A DNA stretch of 16,466 nucleotides from an uncultured Clostridia bacterium (GTDB lineage: Bacteria; Bacillota; Clostridia; TANB77; CAG-508). Position numbers and translations under genes: made by a program. This document shows positions 6,715 through 13,776 of the stretch, piece by piece (position 1 is the stretch's first letter; the number at the start of each line of letters is the position of its first letter). A model generated the notes under the pieces. The model worked only from the letters and a program-made list of their open reading frames with translations, was not told the origin of the DNA and did not search any database. The stretch lies in assembly GCA_947632745.1 (NCBI GenBank), contig CANRQH010000019.1, forward strand, positions 1 through 16,466. Reading direction: 5' to 3'.

Positions 6715-6752
6715 ACTTCTGAGTTTGGTGCGATTTTACTTCCATGTTTGGC
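6715..6752. repeat. Diverged tandem motif, period 23 (second array)
   Basis: ACTTCTGAGTTTGGT (6715-6729) and ACTTCCATGTTTGGC (6738-6752), again spaced by 23 bases. The surrounding CGATTTT and ATTATTTT also match the array at 2310-2347. It starts 28 bp upstream of the -35 of the 6123 gene. It is absent upstream of the third paralog. Confidence 0.65.
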
Positions 6753-6763
6753 ATTATTTTTTA

Positions 6764-7675
6764 TTATTTTTTTCTTTTAATTTTTCTATCTATTTTTTTT
6801 ATTTCCTTTTCAAAAATATACTTCCATTTTCTATATTCATCTTCTGAAAAATATTTTTTGTTTTCTATATCTTCTGTATATAGCATAAATTGTTTATCAC
6901 CTTCATTATATTTTTTTTCTAAGCCTCCCAATAATCCCAAAAATAATTTATTTTCTATAAAATTAATTGAATAATTATTATTTTCTTTTATATCGGGATC
7001 ATTTACTGTATTTACAAAAATACCTATATCATTTGTAACATCTGTAGAAATTCCAATATTATATATTTTATTTCCATCTTCTGTGTTATTCGGATTTTTA
7101 AAAGTATCAAAAATATTTTTTGCTATATATTTTTGATTATTTGTTGCATAATATTCCATTGCATTTCCAAATAGTGAAAAAGATATATTTTTCCATTTTT
7201 CATAAAAATTACTTTTTATAAATCCATTTTTAGTCAAGTATATTTCTAATATATTGTTTTCTTTCATATCTATTATAGTGTGATCTTTTTTTGGCATACC
7301 TTTTTCATTGTATTTTTTTATTAAATTACAACCATTTGAAACTATTACTTTAAATAATGGAATTGGTATTTCTGTATTGAAATTTGGGTCTAATAATTCT
7401 GTGAGTGGTAATGTTATATATTTTTCTTTCTCAATTTTATTTTTTAAATGTATTTTTGTTGGCTTACTAATTGTTGCTCTATGATATGTTAGTTCCCATT
7501 TACTATTTTTATCAAATTTTAAATTTTTATAATTTGAAAATAGTTTCATATATTTAATTTCGTAGTTTGAATTCATAAAGCATATTTTTAAATCACAATT
7601 ATCTATATCTTTGCTTCCTTGTACTATTCTTAATATATCATATCCATTTTTTATTATTGCTACTTTGTTTTTCAT
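6764..7675 (-). CDS. Hypothetical protein between two paralogous surface genes
   Basis: 303 residues, not recognised. No signal peptide or membrane segment is evident. The N-terminal half is mixed alpha/beta; the C-terminus is strongly basic (KKIDRKIKRKK). It is rich in K, N and I, in keeping with the local base composition. GGAG lies about 13 bases before the ATG at 7675, a weak but acceptable RBS. No consensus promoter is clear; it may depend on read-through past the terminator at 7735-7755. It sits between the near-identical genes at 6123 and 7767, so it may have arrived with, or could be lost by, recombination between them. No function is proposed. Confidence 0.7.
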   Translation of the reverse strand: MKNKVAIIKNGYDILRIVQGSKDIDNCDLKICFMNSNYEIKYMKLFSNYKNLKFDKNSKWELTYHRATISKPTKIHLKNKIEKEKYITLPLTELLDPNFNTEIPIPLFKVIVSNGCNLIKKYNEKGMPKKDHTIIDMKENNILEIYLTKNGFIKSNFYEKWKNISFSLFGNAMEYYATNNQKYIAKNIFDTFKNPNNTEDGNKIYNIGISTDVTNDIGIFVNTVNDPDIKENNNYSINFIENKLFLGLLGGLEKKYNEGDKQFMLYTEDIENKKYFSEDEYRKWKYIFEKEIKKIDRKIKRKK

Positions 7676-7725
7676 ATTTACTTGTGCTCCAATTAATTTT
7701 TTTTATCTTTCTGTTAAATAAAGTT

Positions 7726-7766
7726 AAAAATAAATTCACTTCAAAATGAAGTGAACTTATTTTTTA
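7726..7766 (-). terminator. Terminator after the 7767-8273 gene
   Basis: TTCACTTCA (7735-7743) pairs perfectly with TGAAGTGAA (7747-7755), flanked by AAATAA and TTATTTTTT, so it can act on both strands. It is the perfect-stem counterpart of the terminator at 6085-6114. Confidence 0.85.
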
Positions 7767-8273
7767 TTATTTTTTCTTTATTAATATTATTGTAGCTGCA
7801 GCTATCATAGCAACTGCAGAAGCAATTATAATTGGAGTAGCTGTATTTCCAGTGTATGGAAGTGTGCCAGATAATGAAAGTGAATTAATCATTACACCAT
7901 CTTTGTAAACATCGATTCTTCTTGCTTTAAAATCTAATGTTACACCTGCAATATCTGCAGCTTCAAGAGCAAGTGATTTTAATTTTGCTTTTACATCAGC
8001 TGGTAAACTATGAACATCTGTAGTATTATTTTCTATCATTATTTGTTGAGCTTGTTTTGCTAAATCCAAAATGGTATTGCAATCTGCATCTGATAATGGA
8101 TACTGTCTTAAATATTGTTGCATTTTCACTCTGTCATTTTCAGTCATTCCATAATATGCTCCAATTTCATATAGTTCATCTGGTAAAGTTTGATTTGTTG
8201 CTGCATTTACTGCAGTAAATGTTGAGATAATTAATAATACAAATAATATTGTTACTGTTATAAATTTTTTCAT
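7767..8273 (-). CDS. Small cell-wall-anchored protein, LPYTG sorting signal (copy 2)
   Basis: 168 residues, about 86% identical to the product of 6123-6629 with the same architecture: signal peptide to residue 24, helical domain, VYKDG segment, LPYTGN at 138-143, hydrophobic segment, KKK. Differences concentrate in two places, residues 48-67 and 95-107 (for example K56D57 to R56Q57, and I99D100 to K99S100). The promoter, RBS (AAGGAGG) and terminator are conserved with copy 1. It lies directly after the polysaccharide operon, from which no strong terminator separates it, so it may also receive read-through. It is likely anchored by the class B sortase at 5203. Function unknown. Confidence 0.88.
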   Translation of the reverse strand: MKKFITVTILFVLLIISTFTAVNAATNQTLPDELYEIGAYYGMTENDRVKMQQYLRQYPLSDADCNTILDLAKQAQQIMIENNTTDVHSLPADVKAKLKSLALEAADIAGVTLDFKARRIDVYKDGVMINSLSLSGTLPYTGNTATPIIIASAVAMIAAATIILIKKK

Positions 8274-8302
8274 TTTTAATCCTCCTTTAAAAATTTTTTA
8301 TT

Positions 8303-8331
8303 ATTATATCACTTTAATTTTTGATTTGCAA
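8303..8331 (-). promoter_or_regulatory. Sigma-A promoter of the 7767-8273 gene
   Basis: On the minus strand TTGCAA (8331-8326), 17 bases, TATAAT (8308-8303). Unlike the other two paralogs it has no GCCAAAC-type tandem motif upstream. Confidence 0.78.
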
Positions 8332-8431
8332 GAAATATTTATTATTAACAGCAATAAAGATTAATTTTTTTATTTTATATATAAACTTTACATCATTATA
8401 TTAAATTTTAAAATTTTACACTTGTTCTTTT

Positions 8432-9493
8432 TTAGATAATTTTATCAATTTTATTATAAATTCTATTATTTTTATTAATTAAATTCCAAATTTTATTCCA
8501 TAATATAGAACATATATATGAAACTATAAAAACAAAAATAGTTTCTAATAAAATAACTATATTGGAATTTGTATCTTTATTTATTAAACCAATTAATTGA
8601 AAAATAGCAAATGAAATCTTTATTATAAAAGCATGAAATATATAAATATAAAATGTTAAATTTGACAATTTTGATATGTCCTTTTTTATATTTATATTTG
8701 CAAATCCAGCAAATAATAGTACCGAATATATTAATATAATTGGATTAAAATTTCCAATTAGAGTATATTTTTCCATATTTTCTTTCATTCCCAACATTGT
8801 ATGATTATATTGTATCGGAACAATTATATATTCAACTAATAATCCTAATAAAATAAATATTATTCCTTTTACTTTATTTTTTTTATTTTCATATTTTTGT
8901 TTTAATACATATCCTATCATAAAATATCCTAAATATAAAAATGAACGTCCTATATCCCATTGTAACGTATAATTGCTTGTAAATCCACTTAAACAAGAAA
9001 CTATTAAAAATATCCAACTTACTTTTGCAAAATTTTCTTTACTAATTGAATTTTTAAATCTTATAACAATTGGTGTTAACATATATATTCCTACTATCAT
9101 ATATAAATACCATAAGTGATAATATGGTTCACCTGTTATTAAGGCTTTAATAGGATTTAAAAATGCTGCTATATTAATTTCACTTATCATATTTTTAACT
9201 ATTTTCATTAAAGTAAATAAAATACTAAATAATATTAAAGGTATACCAATTTTTTTTATACTTTTATTATAAAAATTTCTATAATTTTGATTTTTATCAT
9301 TTGACAAAAGAAAAGCCCCAGATAGCATTACAAAACACGGTACAGCAAATCTAGAAAAAATATTCCACATAGTTGTTCCAAATAAATGAGTTGTATCTAG
9401 TTTTAACATCTCTTCTTTATCTATAAATGCTCCTTTATAGATTCCACTAACGTGAATTATAATAACAGCAATACATGACAATATTCTTAACAA
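8432..9493 (-). CDS. OafA-type acyltransferase 3, phase-variable, OFF here
   Basis: Integral membrane acyltransferase of the acyltransferase-3 family, which moves acetyl or similar groups onto surface glycans. About ten hydrophobic segments are visible, with the first-helix motif DLLRILSCIAVIIIHVSG, then FAVPCFVMLSGAFLL and YYHLWYLYMIVG, all typical. The stated start is only the first in-frame start-like codon (TTG, 9493); it has no RBS and cuts into the first helix. The conserved reading continues upstream in frame as KKRYNNYDLL and on into a GA tract (9539-9576), where a TAG at 9577-9575 closes the frame. A good ATG with RBS at 9614 enters the tract in another frame and hits TGA at 9524-9522. 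With 20 or 17 GA units instead of 19 the ATG would join the acyltransferase frame. It is the last gene of the operon, 53 bases after the SGNH gene. Confidence 0.85.
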   Translation of the reverse strand: MLRILSCIAVIIIHVSGIYKGAFIDKEEMLKLDTTHLFGTTMWNIFSRFAVPCFVMLSGAFLLSNDKNQNYRNFYNKSIKKIGIPLILFSILFTLMKIVKNMISEINIAAFLNPIKALITGEPYYHLWYLYMIVGIYMLTPIVIRFKNSISKENFAKVSWIFLIVSCLSGFTSNYTLQWDIGRSFLYLGYFMIGYVLKQKYENKKNKVKGIIFILLGLLVEYIIVPIQYNHTMLGMKENMEKYTLIGNFNPIILIYSVLLFAGFANINIKKDISKLSNLTFYIYIFHAFIIKISFAIFQLIGLINKDTNSNIVILLETIFVFIVSYICSILWNKIWNLINKNNRIYNKIDKII

Positions 9494-9521
9494 ATCATAA
9501 TTATTATATCTTTTTTTATCG

Positions 9522-9614
<93 letters not shown>

Positions 9615-9667
9615 CTTTTTCCCTTCTTTTTCATAATTAATTATCTACTTAATTTAATGTTACATAT

Positions 9668-10714
9668 CTAGTATCTATTTTTCAATGACATTAAAAATTC
9701 ATTAAAATCTTGTTTTGTTATTTCTTTATACTTTGCTTTAAATCTTTCATATTCACTATTCCACGATTTATAATTCTCATCTTCCTTATGATTTATTATA
9801 TCATAATGTTCTTTTATATATCTTGATAAATATAATGTATATTTTGTTGCCCCATATACATTTAAATGTGCACTATTATAATAATCTTTAGAAAAATCTA
9901 TTTCATTAAAATCTTCTAATGTATTAAAATTAAGAACATTTATATTATTTTTTTGTATAATTTCAATAACCTTATTTAACTTTCTATTATACTCTGGTTC
10001 AAAATATCTTATTGGAACTACAAATATTACATTTAAATTATTTGCTTTTATATAATCTATTAATTCTTTTAATACTTGCGTATTTTCTTGTGGTAATTCA
10101 CTTTTTTCATCTAGCCAATTAAAGGGGTTTTGTGGTACCACTTTAGTTGTAGATTCTGCAAATTGATATCCTTTATATAGAGATGTATTACCTGTAAAAT
10201 TTAAAGGAGAAATATGTCTCCAACGGTTATGATACATTAAAAAACTAAAATAATAACCTATATAATCTTTCTTATCAATATCTTTTATATATTTAAGTGA
10301 TTCATTAATAGCTTCTATTCTATTTTTAGAAAACTTCATAGAATCTACAGTTTTTCTAATTCCATTATCAATATCCAACTTTAAATCTTCAGTTGATGTA
10401 GCTAAATCAATAATATATACTGATGGATTTTGATATTTTTCAGATTCTTTTATTAAATTCTTCGCTAATGATATGGGTTGGGTATCAGCAGATAAAAAAC
10501 CAGTTGTATAACCGTACAAATTATATGCTAAAACACTATTAAAATGAATAAATGCATTGCTAGAACCTATATATACAACATCTAAAGAATTTTTAGGTTC
10601 TTTATAAAAATATGAAACGGCTGTTGGTGGATACCAAAGTATTTTCATAACATAATGTAACAAGATACCAAAAATTAGTAAGAATATTATTACTTTAATT
10701 ATTTTTTTCTTCAT
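9668..10714 (-). CDS. SGNH-like membrane-anchored acyl-transfer/hydrolase protein
   Basis: 348 residues. One N-terminal membrane anchor (about 5-23), then an extracellular domain of SGNH/DltD/AlgJ type. Block I is VYIGSSNAF (47-55, likely nucleophile S52); the distal block is DYYNSAHLNVYGA (277-289) with H283 as probable base. The position three before the histidine is Asn280 rather than the usual Asp, although D277 is close. Proteins of this type work with an MBOAT partner to move acyl groups onto extracellular polymers (AlgI/AlgJ, PatA/PatB, DltB/DltD). The MBOAT gene lies 14 bases upstream in the operon, supporting a pair. The start at 10714 has AAGGAGG. The alternative is an independent esterase acting on the same polymer. 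Confidence 0.8.
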   Translation of the reverse strand: MKKKIIKVIIFLLIFGILLHYVMKILWYPPTAVSYFYKEPKNSLDVVYIGSSNAFIHFNSVLAYNLYGYTTGFLSADTQPISLAKNLIKESEKYQNPSVYIIDLATSTEDLKLDIDNGIRKTVDSMKFSKNRIEAINESLKYIKDIDKKDYIGYYFSFLMYHNRWRHISPLNFTGNTSLYKGYQFAESTTKVVPQNPFNWLDEKSELPQENTQVLKELIDYIKANNLNVIFVVPIRYFEPEYNRKLNKVIEIIQKNNINVLNFNTLEDFNEIDFSKDYYNSAHLNVYGATKYTLYLSRYIKEHYDIINHKEDENYKSWNSEYERFKAKYKEITKQDFNEFLMSLKNRY

Positions 10715-10728
10715 GCTTCCTCCTTGTA

Positions 10729-12267
10729 TTAAAATTGTCTATAAATAAATGCAGCTGGATCATATCCTACACCATAACATCCAAATATTATTACTGCAAA
10801 GATTAATGTATAAATAACTCCCCATCTGAATACAATATTTTGTTTAAATAATTTATCTCTAATATTTCCTTTACGTTGTAATAATTGAACAATAAATAAA
10901 ACTAATAAAGAAATAATTAACATTCCTGCATCAAAAATATCTAAACCAATGTTATTTATTAAATTAAACATTAAATTCAAATTAAATAATGATTGAATAT
11001 TTGTAAATAGATGTTTTATTATATCAATAGCATTTGAAACGCTTGTTGCTCTAAAGAAAATCATTGTGAAAGCAAATAATAAATAGGTTCTTATTACCTG
11101 ATATAGTTTATAACTAAATACTTCTGTATCTATTCCTAACTTGTTATTTATCTTTTTAGAAATTGGACCTAATATATCTTCAAAAAACATAATAACAAAT
11201 TGCAATAATCCCGAACCAATAATATATGTATATGCTCCTCCATGCCATATACCTATTAATGTCCACATAACTAGCATTGAAAGATATAATGGTATCTTTT
11301 TTCCAATTTTTTTACCAAATATTTCTTTACTCTTTTTATTTAATTTCTGCATTGCATTAGATTTTAATAAAGGATAAAAAATATAATCTCTAAGCCATGC
11401 ACCTAATGTTATATGCCAATTTCTCCAAAATTCTGTAAGAGTTCTTGAGAAAAATGGTAAAGTAAAGTTTTCTGGCAATTTTATTCCAATAATTTCAGAA
11501 ATTCCAATAATTACATCTATTGAACCTGAAAAATTAGTATATAGTTGTAATGGAAATAATAATACTGCCATTATAATAAAAATAAAAGTATATGTATTTA
11601 AATCCCCATAGATTGTATCAACAAACATTCCAATTCTTTGGGAAATAACTAATATTTTAAACAATCCCCAAAAAACTCTAACTAATCCATAGCATAAGTT
11701 TTTATAATTAAGTTTGTGTTCTCCATATAAATCCTCTTTTATATTTCCATATCTAACAAATGGTCCTGATGTTAAGATAGGAAAATATGACATAAATAGA
11801 GCAAATTTAAAAATATTTTTTTCAGATTTACAAGTTCCTCTATATATGTCTACTAAGTAACTTATCATTATTAAAGAATAATAACTTATTCCTATTAAAG
11901 AATTTCTGTAAATAAATTCAAATTGATACTGTATTTTAAATAAATTACATATATGATTAGCCGTTGCTACAAATAAATTAATATATTTCAAATAAATTAG
12001 TTGTGCTAATATTATTGCAATGCCAATAATTAATAAATTTCTAGATTTTTTAGTATTAAAAATTTTTTCTATTTCTTTTCCCAAAAAATATGTTGGAAGT
12101 AACACTACCAACGCTTGTATTATTGTGCTAATATGAAAATTACCATAAAATAAAAAAATTAAGCTTGATATTAATAAAACTATCCATTGAAATTTTTTTG
12201 GTACTATAAAATATATAATTAGTGCAATTACACAAAATAAAGCAAATACTAAAGATGTCAATGTCAT
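10729..12267 (-). CDS. MBOAT-family membrane O-acyltransferase
   Basis: 512 residues, a multi-pass membrane enzyme of the AlgI/PatA/DltB type. Hydrophobic segments run throughout. Family motifs are YFPILTSGPFVRY (161-173), FSGSIDVIIG (246-255), EFWRNWHITLGAWLRDYIFYP (from 279, H285) and the catalytic-His motif WHGG (341-344, H342). It transfers an acyl group from a cytoplasmic donor across the membrane. DltB takes its acyl group from a carrier protein (DltC), and a carrier-protein gene with its loading enzyme lies in this operon, which makes a carrier-bound donor likely here too. Length matches the family. AGGGGG precedes the ATG. It follows the SDR gene by 21 bases. Confidence 0.9.
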   Translation of the reverse strand: MTLTSLVFALFCVIALIIYFIVPKKFQWIVLLISSLIFLFYGNFHISTIIQALVVLLPTYFLGKEIEKIFNTKKSRNLLIIGIAIILAQLIYLKYINLFVATANHICNLFKIQYQFEFIYRNSLIGISYYSLIMISYLVDIYRGTCKSEKNIFKFALFMSYFPILTSGPFVRYGNIKEDLYGEHKLNYKNLCYGLVRVFWGLFKILVISQRIGMFVDTIYGDLNTYTFIFIIMAVLLFPLQLYTNFSGSIDVIIGISEIIGIKLPENFTLPFFSRTLTEFWRNWHITLGAWLRDYIFYPLLKSNAMQKLNKKSKEIFGKKIGKKIPLYLSMLVMWTLIGIWHGGAYTYIIGSGLLQFVIMFFEDILGPISKKINNKLGIDTEVFSYKLYQVIRTYLLFAFTMIFFRATSVSNAIDIIKHLFTNIQSLFNLNLMFNLINNIGLDIFDAGMLIISLLVLFIVQLLQRKGNIRDKLFKQNIVFRWGVIYTLIFAVIIFGCYGVGYDPAAFIYRQF

Positions 12268-12288
12268 AATTATTTTCCCCCTTTATTA

Positions 12289-13023
12289 TTACATAATATT
12301 TCCATTTGTTATTGCAATATTTTGCCCTGTAATACTGTTTGCACCATCTGACAATAAAAATTTGATCGTTGGTACTACGTCCTCAACTTTTAAATTACTT
12401 CCAGTTGGACTATTTATTGCGTTTTGTTTTATTATTAATTCTGGAATATTTTCTAAAAATTTAGTTTCTATCATTGATGGTGATATCCCATTAATCCTTA
12501 TTCCTTTATCTGCATATTCATTAGAAAGTGCTTTAACTAAACCTAATAATGCATATTTTGATGTTACATAGCTTGCTAAATATTTTGGTGGAATATTAGT
12601 AGTATATGAGGTTAGCATAACTACAACTTTTCCATATTTATTTTTTGCCATTATCGGTAAAAATGCGTTTAATATAATAACCAATGAACGTACTGCAATA
12701 TCTATATCATCTTGAAATTTATTCCATGTTATTTTAGAAAATTTCATATTCTCACATTTACCAGCTGGTAAATGTAAAATATGGTTTGGTATTTTTTCAG
12801 TTTGTTTAATCTTTTCTACAAATTCATAAGTTGCTTCTTCATCTTTAAAATTACCCTTTATAAGAATTAATTTTTCTCCTAAATTCTTTTTTATTTCTTT
12901 TAATTTACCATCATCAGAATTATGATGTGCAATAATAAAATCATACTCTTTATCTATTTCGGTAATTAATTTTACTCCTATATCAGATGAAGCACCTGTA
13001 ATTAATAATATTTTTTCACTCAT
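12289..13023 (-). CDS. Short-chain dehydrogenase/reductase
   Basis: 244 residues, classical SDR resembling FabG-type ketoreductases. The nucleotide-binding motif is TGASSDIG (9-16), the catalytic Tyr/Lys are Y152 and K156 (SYVTSK), and the supporting residue is in MLTSY (S139). The family NNAG motif is replaced by LHLPAG (84-88), an uncommon variant. The C-terminal FLLSDGANSITGQNIAITNG is standard. It overlaps the MaoC-like gene by 8 bases, indicating translational coupling and a shared pathway. With the hydratase and carrier protein it probably reduces or oxidises a 3-keto/3-hydroxyacyl chain; an alternative is nucleotide-sugar modification. Confidence 0.87.
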   Translation of the reverse strand: MSEKILLITGASSDIGVKLITEIDKEYDFIIAHHNSDDGKLKEIKKNLGEKLILIKGNFKDEEATYEFVEKIKQTEKIPNHILHLPAGKCENMKFSKITWNKFQDDIDIAVRSLVIILNAFLPIMAKNKYGKVVVMLTSYTTNIPPKYLASYVTSKYALLGLVKALSNEYADKGIRINGISPSMIETKFLENIPELIIKQNAINSPTGSNLKVEDVVPTIKFLLSDGANSITGQNIAITNGNIM

Positions 13024-13438
13024 TTAAAATTCCTACTTTCATTGTTCCTCTTGATACTTTTTGTTCTTTATTGTTTACTATTTCAAAACGAATTGTAAAT
13101 TGTTTGAATATTTCATTTATTTCTATTACTTTTCCTTTAATTGTTAAGGGACTATCCTTAATAAAAACTGGTTTTTTAAATAATATTTCTACACTATGTA
13201 TAAGGCTATATTTTCCTGGAAGATATACTCCTGCTAAAGTTGATAAAAATGATGAGGTTAACATTCCATAAACTACTTTATCATCATATCCTTTTGATTT
13301 TGCATATTTTATATCATTATGAAGTGGATTTATATCTCCTGTAATCTCACAAAAATTTTTGACCATATCTTCAGTAATATTAACTTTAAAACTTTCTTCC
13401 AATCCAATTTTTATGTCTTCAAATTTATATTCATTCAT
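13016..13438 (-). CDS. MaoC-like (R)-specific hydratase/dehydratase
   Basis: 140 residues, single hot-dog domain. The hydratase-2 motif is visible as FCEITGDINPLHND (29-42), with D35 and H40 as likely catalytic residues, and VYGMLTSSFLS (57-67) is the usual next element. These enzymes interconvert 2-enoyl and (R)-3-hydroxyacyl thioesters on CoA or carrier protein. The carrier protein gene is the next one upstream and the SDR overlaps its 3' end, so an acyl-carrier-bound substrate is plausible. GAGG is positioned before the ATG at 13438. The 63-base gap upstream holds no other gene. Confidence 0.87.
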   Translation of the reverse strand: MNEYKFEDIKIGLEESFKVNITEDMVKNFCEITGDINPLHNDIKYAKSKGYDDKVVYGMLTSSFLSTLAGVYLPGKYSLIHSVEILFKKPVFIKDSPLTIKGKVIEINEIFKQFTIRFEIVNNKEQKVSRGTMKVGILNE

Positions 13439-13501
13439 ATCTTAACCTCGCTTTTTTAGTTAAAATAAATGATTTCATCCATTTTTCTTCTTTATTTATT
13501 T

Positions 13502-13741
13502 TTATATCCTTGACATTATAATATCAACCATTTCGCCAACATTTTTCATTGTTGTTACTTCATTCATATTAAATTTCATTCCAAATTCTTGTTCAACTGC
13601 AACTACTAAATTGATATGTTCTAGGCTATCCCAGTCTTCTATATCACTTGACGTAGTTTCTGGTTTTACTACTATACTTTCATCATCAAATATATCTCTA
13701 AATACTTTGTTTAATCTTTCATAAATTTCTTCTTTTTCCAT
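13502..13741 (-). CDS. Acyl carrier protein
   Basis: 79 residues, acidic and helical. The phosphopantetheine site is DSLEH with Ser39, followed by INLVVAVEQEFGMKFN, typical of helix II and the next loop in discrete ACPs. It lacks its own promoter and lies 35 bases after the FkbH-like gene, so it is a dedicated carrier for this pathway rather than the fatty-acid ACP. AAAGGAAG precedes the ATG. It is the likely acceptor of whatever acyl group the FkbH-like protein loads. Confidence 0.93.
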   Translation of the reverse strand: MEKEEIYERLNKVFRDIFDDESIVVKPETTSSDIEDWDSLEHINLVVAVEQEFGMKFNMNEVTTMKNVGEMVDIIMSRI

Positions 13742-13776
13742 AATAAAACTTCCTTTCTTTGGGGTAACTTTTTATA

